The position numbers and the translations under genes were made by a program. The notes beneath the pieces are model-generated. The model was not told the DNA's origin. It saw only the letters and a list, made by a program, of their open reading frames with translations, and searched no databases. Shown here in pieces: positions 44,242-56,479 of a stretch of 64,000 nt of DNA (the first letter of the stretch is position 1; every line of letters starts with the position of its first letter). The stretch covers positions 4,712,001-4,776,000 of the forward strand of contig JACGCM010001659.1 in assembly GCA_014058105.1 (NCBI GenBank), read 5' to 3'. The DNA is from Kingdonia uniflora (taxonomy: Eukaryota; Streptophyta; Magnoliopsida; Ranunculales; Circaeasteraceae).

Positions 44242-44900
44242 ATGGTGAAGACCTAAAGAATGGTTCTTGAAGAAGGAATTGTTGTTGTGATGCAGAAGTT
44301 GAGAATGAGATATTTCGGTAATCAGCCTTTGGAGATGCTGACTTCCGTTCCCGTTCATCCGACGTATTAAGGTTATTCGGAAGAAGAAGCGGCTGAAGCT
44401 GAGGAAGATTATTACTATAAGTAGAGATTTTACTACGCTGTCATAACAGGTGAGCAACATTTGAATTGTCTTCGTATCCTTACGGAAGACAAGGTTGGGG
44501 AGATAGATGCGTGGATGGGCATAACTTCGGGGCTGTTGTGTTGATGTTATGTGTTGGATTGGATTATAGGGTCGGGCCCTCTTCATCCCTACCAACTCTG
44601 TGGAGGTGGTGGCTATAGAAGAGGCGACGGTAGTAGTGGAGGAGGAAGACAGAGAATGGAAGTATGCTTTTGCACTTCTATCGTTTCTTGGCGTTGAGAA
44701 GACCTTCTATTTGAAGAGTTGGTTCAAGCACCAAGTTTTCTTCTTTTATGCCCAGATTTCCTCTAAACCAAGCTTCTTGTCAGAGTAAGATGGTGTGAGG
44801 GAAGAAGGACCTATGGTAACTTTCAATGCTTGCTTTGTATTAGAAGATTTTTGGTGTGAAACATTACTGAAGTCAGATGAACTGAAGGATTTGATGTTTT
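44242..44900 (+). pseudogene. aORF-A of Tat copy 3
   Basis: ATG at 44242; LRMRYFGNQPLEMLTSVPVH, SEEEAAEAEEDYYYK, FYYAVITGEQHLNCLRIL and EDKVGEID. After a frameshift it continues PLFIPTNSVEVVAIEEATVV, FALLSFLGVEKTFYLKSWFK, HQVFFFYAQISSKPSFLSE and FNACFVLEDFWCETLLKSDE. This copy shows best that the protein extended to roughly 200 aa. At least five stops are present. Family unknown. Confidence 0.65.
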
Positions 44901-45045
44901 AGAGTGCCTGGGAGGCCTATTATCTGTAAAGCACTTGAAAAACTTGTTATCAATAAAGTACCTGATTTCGGAGTACTTGAAAGACTTGTGATCTGTAAAG
45001 TACCTGAAAGATTTGTTATCTGTAAAGTACCTGTAATTTGAATCG
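44901..45045. repeat. minisatellite between aORF-A and aORF-B (Tat copy 3)
   Basis: Units of the type 'ttgttatctgtaaagtacct' plus 'gaaaga' recur about five times. They match the 27-bp unit of copy 1 in the opposite orientation. Copy 2 keeps only about one unit (about 38835-38875). Confidence 0.8.
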
Positions 45046-45534
45046 AGATGAATAAAATTGTTATCTAAACTCTATGTTGATATAAAATAAAATAACTTTG
45101 GAAATCGAGCTATGGATAATTCTAAGACTTTCAAATATAGGATGGAATATAATGTATGAGATTAGAAATTACAACTTTTTGTAATAATCGAGCTATTAAA
45201 AAAATGTCTATAATATGAAATATGTGTAAGGAATGATAGAACTGAATGACTGAGATTTTATCGGGGGAGATAAAAAATTGTAGAAGTGCCAGAATGGAAA
45301 TTCAAACTCAGGGAGGTCATTATGAATATTAGATTTGGAATGAATAAGTTCGATATGGAAAAATCCAAAATGGCAGAGTTTGATAGTGAGAAATATGTTC
45401 AAATAACTTTTCTCAAGATACTAGGGTTTATGTTACGAGATAATAGGATAATATCACAAGCTGTAGGGAATTTACAACAAAAATATATTAATGGGGGGGG
45501 GGGATGATCTTTAAACAGGTGGAAGAGGATAAAA

Positions 45535-45888
45535 ATGTTGTGGACTCGATATGAGAGAATTTGTTATGCCTCTGAGGGGCGGTTTGCGATAAAGATAGCT
45601 GAATTGCAAGAACGAATTTTTGGACTGTTGGATTATGATGCTGAACTACCAGTGAGAAAGGGTTAGCTGGAAGGTTTAGATTGGATGGGGAGAGAACTCG
45701 AGTATAAACGTCGTTTCTACGAGGAGTTGTTTCAGTAAATTATAGTGGAACCTGGAGCTTGAAAAGATACAGTGAGACTGATTGCTAAAAAAGAGATTGA
45801 ATTGGAAGATGTGAGGATTGCAGGGGGATAACTGATCGGATGTAGCTCCCCAGGACATCAGGGATGTTTTAGGTATAATTATATGTGA
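45535..45888 (+). pseudogene. aORF-B of Tat copy 3
   Basis: ATG at 45535: MLWTRYERICYASEGRFAIK, ELQERIFGLLDYDAELPV, LEGLDWMGRELEYKRRFYEE and the C-terminal CSSPGHQGCFRYNYM. Four nonsense changes are present, several of the CAG/CAA/GGA to stop type. Length to the shared stop is again about 117 codons. The last Cys of the tail has become Tyr. Confidence 0.68.
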
Positions 45889-46380
45889 AGGTAATAAAGT
45901 GAATGTAAATATGGGTGGCATGAGTGTATATAATTATATGAGTTTGAATAATTGGCAAAGAAATAAAGGTTGAATCGATCCTCTATTGTTGCAAATTCAA
46001 TTTGTGATTGTTGTGAAAAATCGAATTTGAAAAGTTATGAAATTTTGAGAACTTTAGAAATGGCGTTAGCATTTCTATAAGAAGAAGAAAAAAGAAGAAG
46101 AAAAAAATAGGTAGCTTACGATTTTGTCTCTTGTGCAAAAGATGTAAAAACTCGATTGTGTGTAAGTGTGAGTCATCATGAGTGTGGGAAGGTCAGAGAG
46201 AGGTTTGGAAAAGAGAGATGAAAATAAATTAAAATATAAGGCAAAGGGAAATGATGGGAAAGCATTTTCACCGAAAAGGTACAAGACGTCTGACATTGAT
46301 AGTGAAAGGGATTCCTCGATTCCAAAACTGAGGACGGCTCGTGCGAGGCTCGATAACTACCAGCAGTTAGGGAGAGAAAA

Positions 46381-46390
46381 TATAAATAAT
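46381..46390 (+). promoter_or_regulatory. TATA-like promoter of aORF-C (Tat copy 3)
   Basis: TATAAATAAT preceded by CCAGCAGTTAGGGAGAGAAA and followed by 'gcttcatcttta', as in the other copies. Confidence 0.6.
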
Positions 46391-47805
46391 GCTTCATCTT
46401 TATCATTTAAATTTTCTCAACTTCTAACAACTTGAAGAGTAGTGGGAGAGGAAGGAAGAAGAAAACCAAAAGTAGCAGAGAATCTCGTGAGGATTTAATC
46501 GATAGTGATCAATAGTAAAAGCGTGAGATAGGTTCGGAGACTGAGTCACGAAGGTGGTTATATAGCAGCATTGTGAGGGAAGATTTAACGCTGCCTCTGA
46601 TTCTCATTCCGGCATAGAAGGTTTATAGAGGATTTGTGATATATGAGTGTGTTGTTTGTGAAAATCATTTTTTGCCTTAGGGAAATCTAAAAATTACCAT
46701 TTACAGTAATCTATAAAAATTTGTTTGATATATGAAAGATATATGTATGTGAGTGATGTATGTGTAAAAGATAATGATAGATACCTGGACCTGCATGTAG
46801 GTCTATCATGAGGAGTGCTTATATAGGATCAAACCCTCGTCTGTAGATTTGTAGTTGATATGAGGACTTCACCTTTTAATGAGGCATCAACCTCTGGTCG
46901 ATCGGCAGAGTCCAAGATTGCAATGTCTGATGGTGAGGAAGAAGTAGGGGTTGATAAATTTTCAGATTTCCTGCAAGATTGGTAACCTATCCTTCTCGCT
47001 CGGATGTGCTCAAAGAGTTTTGCAAAGCCAAGGCTTTAGTAGGGGGTAGATGGGGTAATTTTGTAGAACATGGTGGTAGGCAATTTAGGAGTTGCATTGT
47101 AGCAACTGGAGATGAATACTTTTATCTGTTGGCTAATTTGGAGAAGGAGAAACGAGATAGGTGTTTAGATGAATCGATCTCTATGGAATACTTTGATGGG
47201 AACGTCTAGGGCGACCTAGCAGAAGGTTTTTTGTGTTACCTGTCTCACTTGGAGTACAGGTTGAGTCTTCTCCTTAGCAATCTGGCGAAAGGGATTATGA
47301 ACATCATCGGGGAATGTCATGTTCAGTTGAACAGGAACATGTGGGAGGTGATAAGTGTTTGTGAATTTTTGAATAAGTTGTGGGAGGAGGATGGGATTGT
47401 GAGGAGGATATCTCTTGAGAATTTTTTGCAGTTTTATGGGGTAAAAAAATTATTCTACAAGTAGAGGGGCATATCTTTTTGCGAGTTCAACTCGACCTCA
47501 TTTCTTCGATCTAAACTTAGTAGGTCAACCATAGAATGATAATATGATATGGGTGAAGGGTAATTACCTTCAGAGAGATGATGAAGTAATCCAGGAGGAT
47601 CTAGGGCCATTTTGAGGTGAACTCATATGTGAAGAATGAAATTTTCGATGACTAATTATCGTAAAGTTATTCGAACGAGGTTTAGAGTTGTTCGAATGAC
47701 CCTTTTCCAACTCCTTGGAATTTGGCCTAGGAACCCAAGTCGATTGAACGACTCCCTATTTCGTTCGAACGACCAATGTTCAATCCTCTGGAATTTTGGC
47801 CCATA

Positions 47806-49195
47806 GAAAATTTTTGGCCCCTAGTGATGCCGAATCCGTCAAGGAGCGATCGGGTATTGAAAAGTCATCGAATCCTTTACGTAATCTTCGTATCAATTTT
47901 AAAATTGAAGTTCTGGTATTCGACGGTTTAATCGATGCCGAGAAGTTGGATAATTTGTTAGGTAGGTTAGAGACCTATTTTTCGGTTTATGAATATTCCA
48001 GTGCTTATAAAATAAAGGTTTTTTTACGCTGAAATTTGCAAGTCATGCACTCACGTGGTGGAAATCTGATCGGAAATGTCACGATGTAGGAAGTTTGAGT
48101 TAGAAATTTTTTAAGGTTTTAGTGCGAAAGCTGTTTTATCTAATTGGGTATGTGCAAGAGAGATGGTATAAATGACACAATTTATGCTAAAAGTTTGAGC
48201 AATCCGTATAGGAGTACACTACGATGTTTCATAACCAAGCTGTGGTTTTGGACATTGATGTGGACGAGTATGAGGTGTTTATGAAGTACACGGGGGGTTT
48301 GTCGAAGTCCATTAGAAGAGAGTTGAAGCTCTTTACTGTGGCCAATATCAAGGACGCTACCGTGAAGGAAATTTCTATTGAAGGCAAGTACTTGAAGAGT
48401 GACAGAGAAGACGACAAGAACAAGTCGGGGTACAAGTCTAGTTGGAAAAATGATCATAAGGAAGAGTCCAAAGGAGAAAGGACTTCATCTAAGGAGAATT
48501 CATGCAATCATTGCAAGGCGAGTGGGTATATTTTAGATAGATGCTGGAAACTTCACCCGGAGCTTAGGCCCAAGGAGGAGAAGCGCAAGAAAGAGAGATA
48601 TGCACTAGCCGTAGAGGTTGTTGACCTCCCAGATTTAGATAAACTGAATCCTAAGCTTACACTTATGTTTCAACAGGCTTTGGCTACTGAGGAGGAGAGT
48701 CAGGAAGAATTTTTTCATATCAGTATTCAGGTAAAGAAGAGTTTAGTCGAGGCCATTGTGGATCTGGGTAGTCAGAAAAATTTAATTTTTGAGGCATTGG
48801 TGAAGAAGATGGGTCTGACGACTACAGCTTATCCTAGGCTATATGGTTTGGGATAGATTAAAAAAGATACTGATTTGATGATCACGAAGCAGTGTATATT
48901 CAAATTTATGATCACTAAAAGGTTTATTGACGAGGTGATGTGTGAGGTGGTTCTTTTGGATGTGTGTCAGGTTATCTTGGGTAGCCCTTATCTTTGGAAC
49001 CAAGATACAATTCATTACCGTAGAGCTTACAAGTATCATATTGTGAAGGAGGGAAAGGAGTTCCATATCAATGCTTATAAGGAGCATGTCACCATAAATA
49101 ATTTAGTAACGACAACTCAGGTGAAGCAGTTGGTTAATGCGAGTGGCAAGTTTGTGTTATTAGTTCGACCAGATCAAGAGGGTACGTCGGCTTGA
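47806..49195 (+). pseudogene. gag and protease region of the deleted gypsy element
   Basis: The capsid part reads FDGLIDAEKLDNLLGRLETY then SVYEYSSAYKIKVFLR. After a frameshift come HNQAVVLDIDVDEYEVFMKY and IKDATVKEISIEGKYLK. A zinc knuckle follows near 48510 (CNHCKASGYILDRCWKLHP), with Tyr in place of the knuckle His. The protease-like block IVDLGSQKNLIFEALVKKMG leads to DVCQVILGSPYLWNQDTI and LVNASGKFVLLVRPDQEGTS. The longest open stretch is 210 codons (48224-48856). This is a common plant gypsy gag-protease type. Confidence 0.8.
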
Positions 49196-49905
49196 GTGTT
49201 GTCTACAATGACAATGTCTTATAAGCAACAAACCAACATGGGGAAGTTGAAAGATGAGGTTGTGATACATTCTGATCATAAACCGTTCCAGTTTTTAGCT
49301 ACACAGTCCAAGCTACAGCAAGCTCGCCAGATGAAGGGGATGTCGTATCTCCAACAATTCCCCTTGATTATAAAGTATAAGAAGGGAGTGGACAACAAAA
49401 TGGCTGATAGGTTATCTCGACCCCCATTACCAACTACTTCCGCTATGTTAGTTTTTATGCAGATATAGCCTATTATTCTGTCAGAGTATGTTGCAGGATA
49501 TGATGATCCCAAGGGGTATAGTATGTTTCGCCGAAAGTTACTGCAAGGCAGGACATGTGAGTATGAATTGGATTTGCCGCCATTGATGCAAATGTATTCA
49601 GTGATTAATACAGAGCATTTGAAGCTGTTTGAACCGTCTCTTTTAGATGAAGACGTTGCAATCGACACTCGCCTACCGTCAGTTGATGACTTATGGATAG
49701 AAGGAGAAGATCTGTTGCAGAAGAATGGGATTCTTGAGAGGAAAGTTCATGCTATAAGACGGGGTGGTATTGAATCGTTCCGAGTTAGGAATAAGGGTTA
49801 ACTACCTAGCAAGTCGAAGTGCTACAGCAGGGAAATGGGCAGCGCCGCATTCCTACATCTCCAGTTCTAGCTTGAACAGGAGCTCAAGTCTCCTAAAGGG
49901 GGGAG
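49196..49905 (+). pseudogene. RNase H end and integrase C-terminal end of the deleted gypsy element
   Basis: VVIHSDHKPFQFLATQSKLQ and FPLIIKYKKGVDNKMADRLS are the end of RNase H. Shortly after a stop, YDDPKGYSMFRRKLLQGRTC and QMYSVINTEHLKLFEPSLLD mark the integrase C-terminal region. RT between the protease and RNase H, and the integrase core, are absent, so a deletion of several kilobases joined these parts. Confidence 0.72.
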
Positions 49906-51129
49906 CCATAATCCAGGAGGATCTAGGGACATTTTGAGGTGAACTCGTATGTGAAGAATGGAATAGTTGAAGACCTATTATTGTAAAGTCGTTCGACATT
50001 GGTTTAAAGTCGTTTGAACGACCCTTTTCCAACTCCCTGGAATTTGGCCTTGGAACCCAAGTTGTTCGAACGACTCCCTATTTCATTATAACGACCAATG
50101 TTCAATCCCCTAGAATTTTGGCTTATAGACAAATTTCGTTCGAACGAGCTTGGATGTCGTTTGAACGACTTGTCATGTTTCAAGGGTTTAAGACCAATTA
50201 GCGTAACGCTGTTCGAACGGGATTGGATGCCGTTCAAACGAGCTTGGCGTAGGTTGTTATTCTGAGATGTGGGTTTGCCTTGAGATCTATTCTTCTGGTA
50301 TTTTTTAGTTCCCTAGTATATAAAGGGGACTTAGGTTTTTTTTTTATATCTTATGATAGATCAATAAAAGTTCTAAGAGAGAGACTTAGGGCTTGAGAGT
50401 AATTCCATTGTATTCAATTGATTTGAGCAATTGAAGCTCTTAAAAGTGATTTTTCCAACAAATTTTTGTGTTCTTCGTACAATTCTTCATTCTAGGGTTT
50501 CTCTATTTGTATTATGGATTACTAAGAACCCATAGAACTGCTGCATAGAGCTGTAAAACATTGTGAGTATAACAATGTATAATGTATATGATTGATATGC
50601 TAAAATTGTATGTCTCTGCTGATGATAATATGTTATGAATGATAGGTCCTTGATCACAAGTGACGAGGAAAGAGTCTTGGTTGGATACAGTTACTCAGGA
50701 AGGGATAGAGCTCGAGGCTGTGTTGAAAGAACTCGGCATTAGCAGAAAGAAATGTGCTAACAGCCAATCTGAGAAAGGTTAAAAATCTTAATCGACTAGG
50801 CTAATAGCGGGCGCTGATGGCAGCAAGAAGAAAGGAACTGATGGGGAGAGGCGAGTGAACTTGCCCAAGGCCTCTGGAGTGGACTGCGCGGGGGTACCGA
50901 AGTCTACTATGTCGAGCAAGCTAGCTCGAACATTTCCTAAGAAGCAGATGCTGAAGCATGGTTCGTCCTCTGAAACCACAGGAAGTGGTGAGGTTGCAGG
51001 AAAGGATTCTTAAGTTGAGGTCGAAGTATACTCTCAGCTTATTGACATGTCAGAAACAGAAATCTGTTATAAATCTGTAATATGTATTGATTGTATCTGT
51101 GAAGTATTGTTGAATCGAGCTTGATGATG

Positions 51130-51860
51130 CAGGTCGAATTAGAGACTGTTTGCCTGAGTGAACAACAAATGCTCTAATGCAATCATGAGTTTGTGAGGGA
51201 GTTTGATAGGATTAAAGAGGCATCTGAAGATAGGAAAGATCAATATGTTGAAGTACAGATCTAGTTTGCCAAGCCGATAAAAACTGTTGAAGGCCTAACC
51301 TGGCAGATTATAGGTCAAGATGTTAAAATAGAAGAAGCACAAAGGGAGCTCGCGGGGGCGTAGACTGAGATTGCGAAGCTAAAAAGCAGGATATACTTGT
51401 TGACGGTGAAAGGTAAAGAAGCGGATCTCGCTCAGTACTGTATCAAGTCGTTAGAAGTGACAGAAAAAGAGTTATGGGACTTTGTGGCTAGATTGAAGGG
51501 TCAAATGATCAGGAAAGTAAACGAGCTGGAGAAGGCTCAAGCTGGCCTGGTAAGTTCCAAAAGTGCGGTTGAGCAATTGAAGAGGAAAATTATTAGGAAA
51601 GAAAATGAGCTTAAGAAAGTTTAAACTGACCTGGCCAGTTCTGAATGTGTGGTTGGACAGTTGAGTGAGGCCATGCCAGCTAAAGATATTGATTTTTGAA
51701 TGGTTTAAAAATGGTGTGATGAACTGAATGAGAGGGTGACCAAATTGAAGGCAAATTTGGCCTTGGCCGATTTATGTGCCAAGAAGGTCGAGGCTGGAGA
51801 ATTAGTGAATCAAGGTATAAATATTGTCATTATTCGAGCTCCAAATTTTATGGCTACATG
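51130..51860 (+). pseudogene. aORF-D coiled-coil exon (probably Tat copy 2)
   Basis: After an acceptor GATGCAG the frame reads VELETVCLSEQQML, KLKSRIYLLTVKGKEADLAQ, EVTEKELWDFVARLKGQMIR, VSSKSAVEQLKRKIIRKENE and NERVTKLKANLALADLCAKK. It aligns along its length with the copy-1 exon at 17856-18536. Six or more stops are present. It is opposite in direction to the pol of the same element. Confidence 0.68.
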
Positions 51861-51949
51861 ACCTCCTGAGTATGGGAAAGCATAGCTGACCTCCCATAAA
51901 CAAAAAGCCTATAAAAGTGACCTGTAGTTTATGCAGTTGTAGACATGTA

Positions 51950-52190
51950 TAAAGATGAAAGCTAGTTTTACCTTTGCTTTATCTTATGTCTTATAGAGAT
52001 CATTGATTAAAAACTAGTATAACCTTCGTTATAATCGCTGATATATGTATAGATGGGCGATTGAAAGCTAGTATTATCTTTGCTTTAATTTTTATAGATG
52101 GTGATTGAAAGCTAGTATTACCTTTGCTTCAATCAATGTATAGATGGTCAATTGAAAGCTAGTATTACCTTTACTTCAATTTATGAGATT
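51950..52190. repeat. short tandem repeat between pol and antisense genes (Tat copy 2)
   Basis: 'gattgaaagctagtattacc' plus 'tttgctt' recurs about every 55-60 bp, four copies. It occupies the same place as the 113-bp repeat of copy 1 and shares the 'aaagctagt..acctt' core, but the period is halved. Confidence 0.82.
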
Positions 52191-52339
52191 TAGTAGATTC
52201 TTAGTGAGTAGAGAGTAATGTGGGAAATAACTTAAAAGTTTTCATTGAGTAGAATTGAATGTACACTGTTAGAGATTGAAATCTTAGTACTTTTGGAATG
52301 TAAAGAACGAGAATAGAGTAATATGTAGTAGAGAAACGA

Positions 52340-55300
52340 GGGACTTAACGATAATACTATTTCAGTCACCTAGTATTCCATGGATTTGGAATTCAAACTC
52401 CTTGCTCTATTATGAGATAGTACGATCCCAGTCCAGTTCGGCCAATGATGAGGAAAGAGCTTTCCTAATTTTTTGCGAGCTTCCCAACATGTGCTTCTTT
52501 TCTGCTATGTGGGATTTCTCTAAGGACGAGATCGTCTATTTGGAACTAACGGCTTCATAATCTTTTGTTGTACGAGCTTGCGAGCATATGATGATATCGA
52601 CCTAGGTTGGCAATAGCGCATTCCCTAGTTTCATCAATCCAGTTCATATTGTAGGCCAACTCGAATTCATTCTATTTGTCTGTAAGCTCGTGATCTCTGA
52701 GAGGATGGTGGTACTTTGTTGGAATAACGGCCACTATGCCATAAGTAAGGAAGAAGGGGGAACAACCAATTGATTGTCGTGGAGTAGTACGGTATGCCCA
52801 TAAAATGTGAAAAAGCTCCCATATACAATTTCTTTTCTTCTGTGATTAAAACCTTTTCTTGAGTCCATCCACTATGGTTTTGTTGGTGATTTTGGCTTGT
52901 CTATTGCCTTGTGGGTAGTATGGATTGGATGGTAAATAGATGATATTATATTTATTAAGGAAGGTTATGACTTTTTCACCAACGAACTGCGGCCCATTAT
53001 TTATCTGAATTAGGTGGGGGCATCCAAACCGTGTAATAATGTGTTGCCAGAGAAAAGAGATTAACTACTTCTTCTCTAGTACAATAAAGAGGAACTGCTT
53101 CCACCTATTTCATAAAATAATCTGTTGCCATGAGTAAGAAACATCGGTTACCTGGTGTATTGGGAAATTCTCCCACGAGATCGAGCGCCCACCGCTTGAA
53201 TTCCCAAAATACCTTGCTTGCATGTAGTTTGAGTACAGGGGCGTGGATTATGTGTCGTATTTGTGTGAGTACTCTTATGCTTGCTTGCACATTCTTGGCC
53301 AGAATACTCCGTATTTAATTGCTCTATTTGCAAGTGATCGACCTGTGGCATAGGAGTCACAAGTTCCTTCATGTAATTCTTTGAGCATTTTATCGGCTTT
53401 CTTCTTGGAGAAGCACTTGAGATAAGGACCTATCACTGATCGGTGGTATAGACGACCGTTTTAAACTTTATAACGCTTAGAGTTTTCGATTAATTATCGG
53501 TGCTCTTTTGGATTTGTCAGAAGGGGCCCGTCGCATTTATTCTTCAAGCCGAGGTAGGCAATAAAGGCCTTTCGCCAATTGTCGTCCTCCTCTTTATTGC
53601 CCCCAGTGTTGATCATGCATATATAATATAGATAAATGTTGGGGGTGGATATCACTTCGATCTGTAGATATCGTGTATCTGTACCCAAGACCCCGGCTAA
53701 ATAAGCCAAGGAATCGGCTTGCTTATTCTCACCTCGAGGTAGATAGTCGAGAGTTGCTGTCGCGAATCTGCTCATCCTTTTAGTAATGAGGGCTGCACAT
53801 TTGGTCATCTTGCCATTTTTCTTGTATTGTTTTGAGTAATGGTGGACGATGAGTAAAGAATTTGTATAGACTGAGAGCTCAGGGATGCCAAACTCGAGTA
53901 CTAAGTCGAGTCCATGAATCAAAGCTTCGTACTCTGTGACATTATTAGAGGCTTCAAAATCTAAGCAGATTGATTTCTCAATTCTGTCATTGGAAGCTGT
54001 AATCAGTATGATTCTAATTCCTGACCCTGCGGGTCCTACTGAAGCATCAGTAAGAAGTCTCCACCCTTTCTTTGTAATCCATTCAGCTCATTTGTCAAAT
54101 AGTTTGGTGGGTGGATCTTCTATAATTTCTTCTGCAAGGTCAGGATCCTGCTCTTCCCAATCAGGATCTTCCACAGGAAAATCTACGAGAAAATTAGTAA
54201 CGGCCTGACCTTTTCTGAATGTTGTTGTTCGAACTTGATATCATATTTTCCCAAACTGACTGACCATTGTTGCATTTTTCGTGATTTTTCTTTTTTAGAT
54301 AATACTTCCCAGAGTGGGCAGTTCATCATGACTTTGAGTGAATAAGCTTGGAAGTAGTGCTTGAGTTTCTGTGAAGTATAAACAAGAGTTAGGAGTCTCT
54401 CGATTTTAGAATACCTCATTTCTGTTAGAGTGAAGGTTTTGCTGATAAAATAGATTGTCTTTTCGACCTTGCCCTTAAGTCGAATGAGGACCGAGCTGGT
54501 AGAATTGTTTATAACTGCAAGTTAGATGATCAGTTCCTCATTGTCTACCGGGGTGTTCATGATTGTAAACTTCCCCAGATAGGTTTTGAGTTCCTAAAAA
54601 GTTGTCTCACATTCTATTGTCCACTAGATCTCTTCATTGGGCTGAACCTTTCGTCATTTGGTACAACCTTGGAGTAGTAAGAACAACCACCGGCATCGGT
54701 CAAAAGACTTAGAGATGAATCGATTGATAGTAGCAATCTTTCCTGCATGTTTTTGTATATCCTTCTTTGTTTTTAGAGAGGGCATGTTGAGGAAAACTCA
54801 AATTTGATCTGGGTCAGCTTCATTCCTCTTCTTACTGATGAGATGGCTGAGGAACTTGCCTGAATACATACCAAATTGACATTTATCTGTATTGAGCCGC
54901 ATCCTGTAAGAATGTAGAATGTTGAAGATTGTGGAGTAATCTGTGATATGGTCTTTTGACAGTAAGCTCTTGCAATGGAGATCATCGATGTAGACTTTAA
55001 CAAATTTTCCTAAGTGCGCTTTGAACATTGCTGTCATTAACCGTTGATAAGTTGCTCCGACATTTTTTAGTCTAAAATGCTTGAATTTGTAACAGTATAG
55101 GTCCCTTTCGGTGATGAAAGTGGTCTTTTCCTGATCAGCCTCCAAGAGAGGTATTTGATTGTATCCAGAAGCAACGTCCATCATAGATAAGAGCTCGTGA
55201 CCTGTTGTAGAATCAAATATTTGATGAATAATTTTTGAAGGGTATTTGATGAATAATTGGAAGAGGGAAACTATCTTTCGGAGTATGTTTTTTTAGATCG

Positions 55301-56210
55301 GTAAAATCTATGAAAACTTGGACTTTTCTATTCATCTTTGGAACGGCGATAATGTTGGAGATCCAATCCGGGTACTTGGCTTCTCGAATAAATCCCACTT
55401 TGATCGACTTATTGATCTTAATGTTAACCTCATCTCGAAGGCAAGGTGAGAATCATCACTATTTTTATTTGACCGCCGTGGCATTGTTGTTGATGTTCAA
55501 TCTATGACATGCCTTGGATGGATCAACTTTGAGCATCTCTTTGAAAGTGCATGCAAAGATGTCTCGATTCATTCATAAGTAGTGAATGAAAGCTTTTTTG
55601 TCGTGTTGTACCAGCTTGGTACCAATATAAGTACCTCTGCTTGGTCCATCAATATCTATGTACTCTATAGGTTCTTATATTGAAGGCTGATCATCGATGT
55701 GACCAACTATTTGCAATTGCTATGCAGCGTGTCTATCAGATGTGTCGAGAATGGCTGAAACGGTATTTTTGCAAGCTCAGGAAAGCTTTTGAATGCCTTT
55801 GATTTCGTAGATGCCATCGCTGTATTTGAAGAAAAGTGTTTGATGATAAGTAGAAGCGATTACTTCCGTGTTGTAGATCCAACAGCGGCCCATAATCCTG
55901 AGATATGGAGATTTGGCATTAATGATGTAGAATGCGACATCAATTGTAACTAGTCCAGCGGTGATAGATAAGATGATATTGCCTACTTGTTCTTCCTTAT
56001 AACCATTAAATCTATTGATATCGATGTCGCTTGTTATAACCTGATCAACAAATCTCATCTGGTTGATCGTGCTTTAAAAGAGAATCTCAATACCGCTACT
56101 AGTATTAATCATCATTGTATGCATGACATATGTCTACATCTTGAGCATGATAACAAGTATGCTATGATGAGGAAACTTAATGTGATTGATATCGCAATCC
56201 TCAAATGATA
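52340..56210 (-). pseudogene. Tat copy 2 pol (protease, RT, RNase H, extra RNase H, integrase; degenerate)
   Basis: Minus strand, in order. The protease near 56130 reads INTSSGIEILF (Asn for the catalytic Asp, as in copy 1). RT (55400-54790) has GFIREAKYPDWISNIIAVPK and VYIDDLHC. The second RNase H (54090-53650) has MIHGLDLVLEFGIPELSVYT and DYLPRGENKQADSLAYLA. Integrase (53300-52390) has RWALDLVGEFPNTPGNRCFL, then NWIDETRECAIANLGRYHHM near the end. Stops and frameshifts occur throughout. Comparison with copy 1 shows the same domain order and spacing, so no domain has been lost. Confidence 0.88.
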
Positions 56211-56479
56211 TTCCAAGTTTAGCAATTGCTCAATTCAAGAAGAAGTTTAGCTTCTTTACCTTGGGTGTGAGATCGCAGCACTTTGACAACCTCCGGCGCT
56301 TGAATATACAAGAGTTGTTAATCTGATGAATATCGATCATGTTACTGTGGTGCATATGGTACAGGTGTTTCTTCTCAGTTTGATCTTCGACCTAGACTAC
56401 ATCAATCTGTGTCTTGTAGCTACCATTCTTATACGATTTCAGATTAACGATACATTTGTGCATTCTCCTGTCTTTGAAA

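Larger units (their letters stand above)
47587..50521 (+). mobile_element. Ty3/gypsy element with internal deletion (TAATCC..GGATTA LTRs)
   Basis: The right LTR (49909-50521, 613 bp) begins TAATCCAGGAGGATCTAGGG and ends TATGGATTA. The left LTR (47587-~47805) has the same start but is cut short, and the gag region follows directly without a primer site. A purine tract AAAGGGGGGAG precedes the right LTR. Flanks TGAAG and CTAAG are a poor duplication. Reverse transcriptase and most of integrase are deleted. LTRs are rich in CGTTCGAACGAC motifs. Confidence 0.8.
43329..51012 (-). mobile_element. Ty3/gypsy Tat copy 3, truncated, inserted in copy 2
   Basis: A 581-bp LTR (43329-43909, TGTAATGG..GGCCTTACA) differs in several indels from the two LTRs of copy 2. 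It interrupts the copy-2 antisense block inside an intron; copy 1 shows how that intron continues. Its own antisense genes follow in order: A (44242), B (45535), C (46860). No second LTR, gag or pol can be assigned to it. The right boundary is therefore inferred near 51012, where intron sequence of aORF-D, probably of copy 2, resumes. No target duplication is visible because of this deletion. Confidence 0.7.
46860..51012 (+). pseudogene. aORF-C of Tat copy 3, split by a gypsy element
   Basis: Exon 1 (ATG 46860) reads MRTSPFNEASTSGRSAESKI and, after a frameshift, LVTYPSRSDVLKEFCKAKAL, FYLLANLEKEKRDRCLDESI, LSHLEYRLSLLLSNLAKGIM and MWEVISVCEFLNKLWEEDGI. It is cut at 47587 by the TAATCC..GGATTA element. 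The host sequence resumes at 50522 with the end of exon 1, an intron from about 50552 (GTGAGTATAAC, a decayed donor) to ATAG near 50645, and exon 2 (EEGIELEAVLKELGISRKKC type sequence with stops, then MLKHGSSSETTGSGEVAGKD). Exon 3 is missing. Confidence 0.65.

Noticed and set aside
45491..45504. Run of G residues as a biological signal
   Set aside because: Single-base homopolymer with no equivalent in the other copies; likely slippage or sequencing noise.
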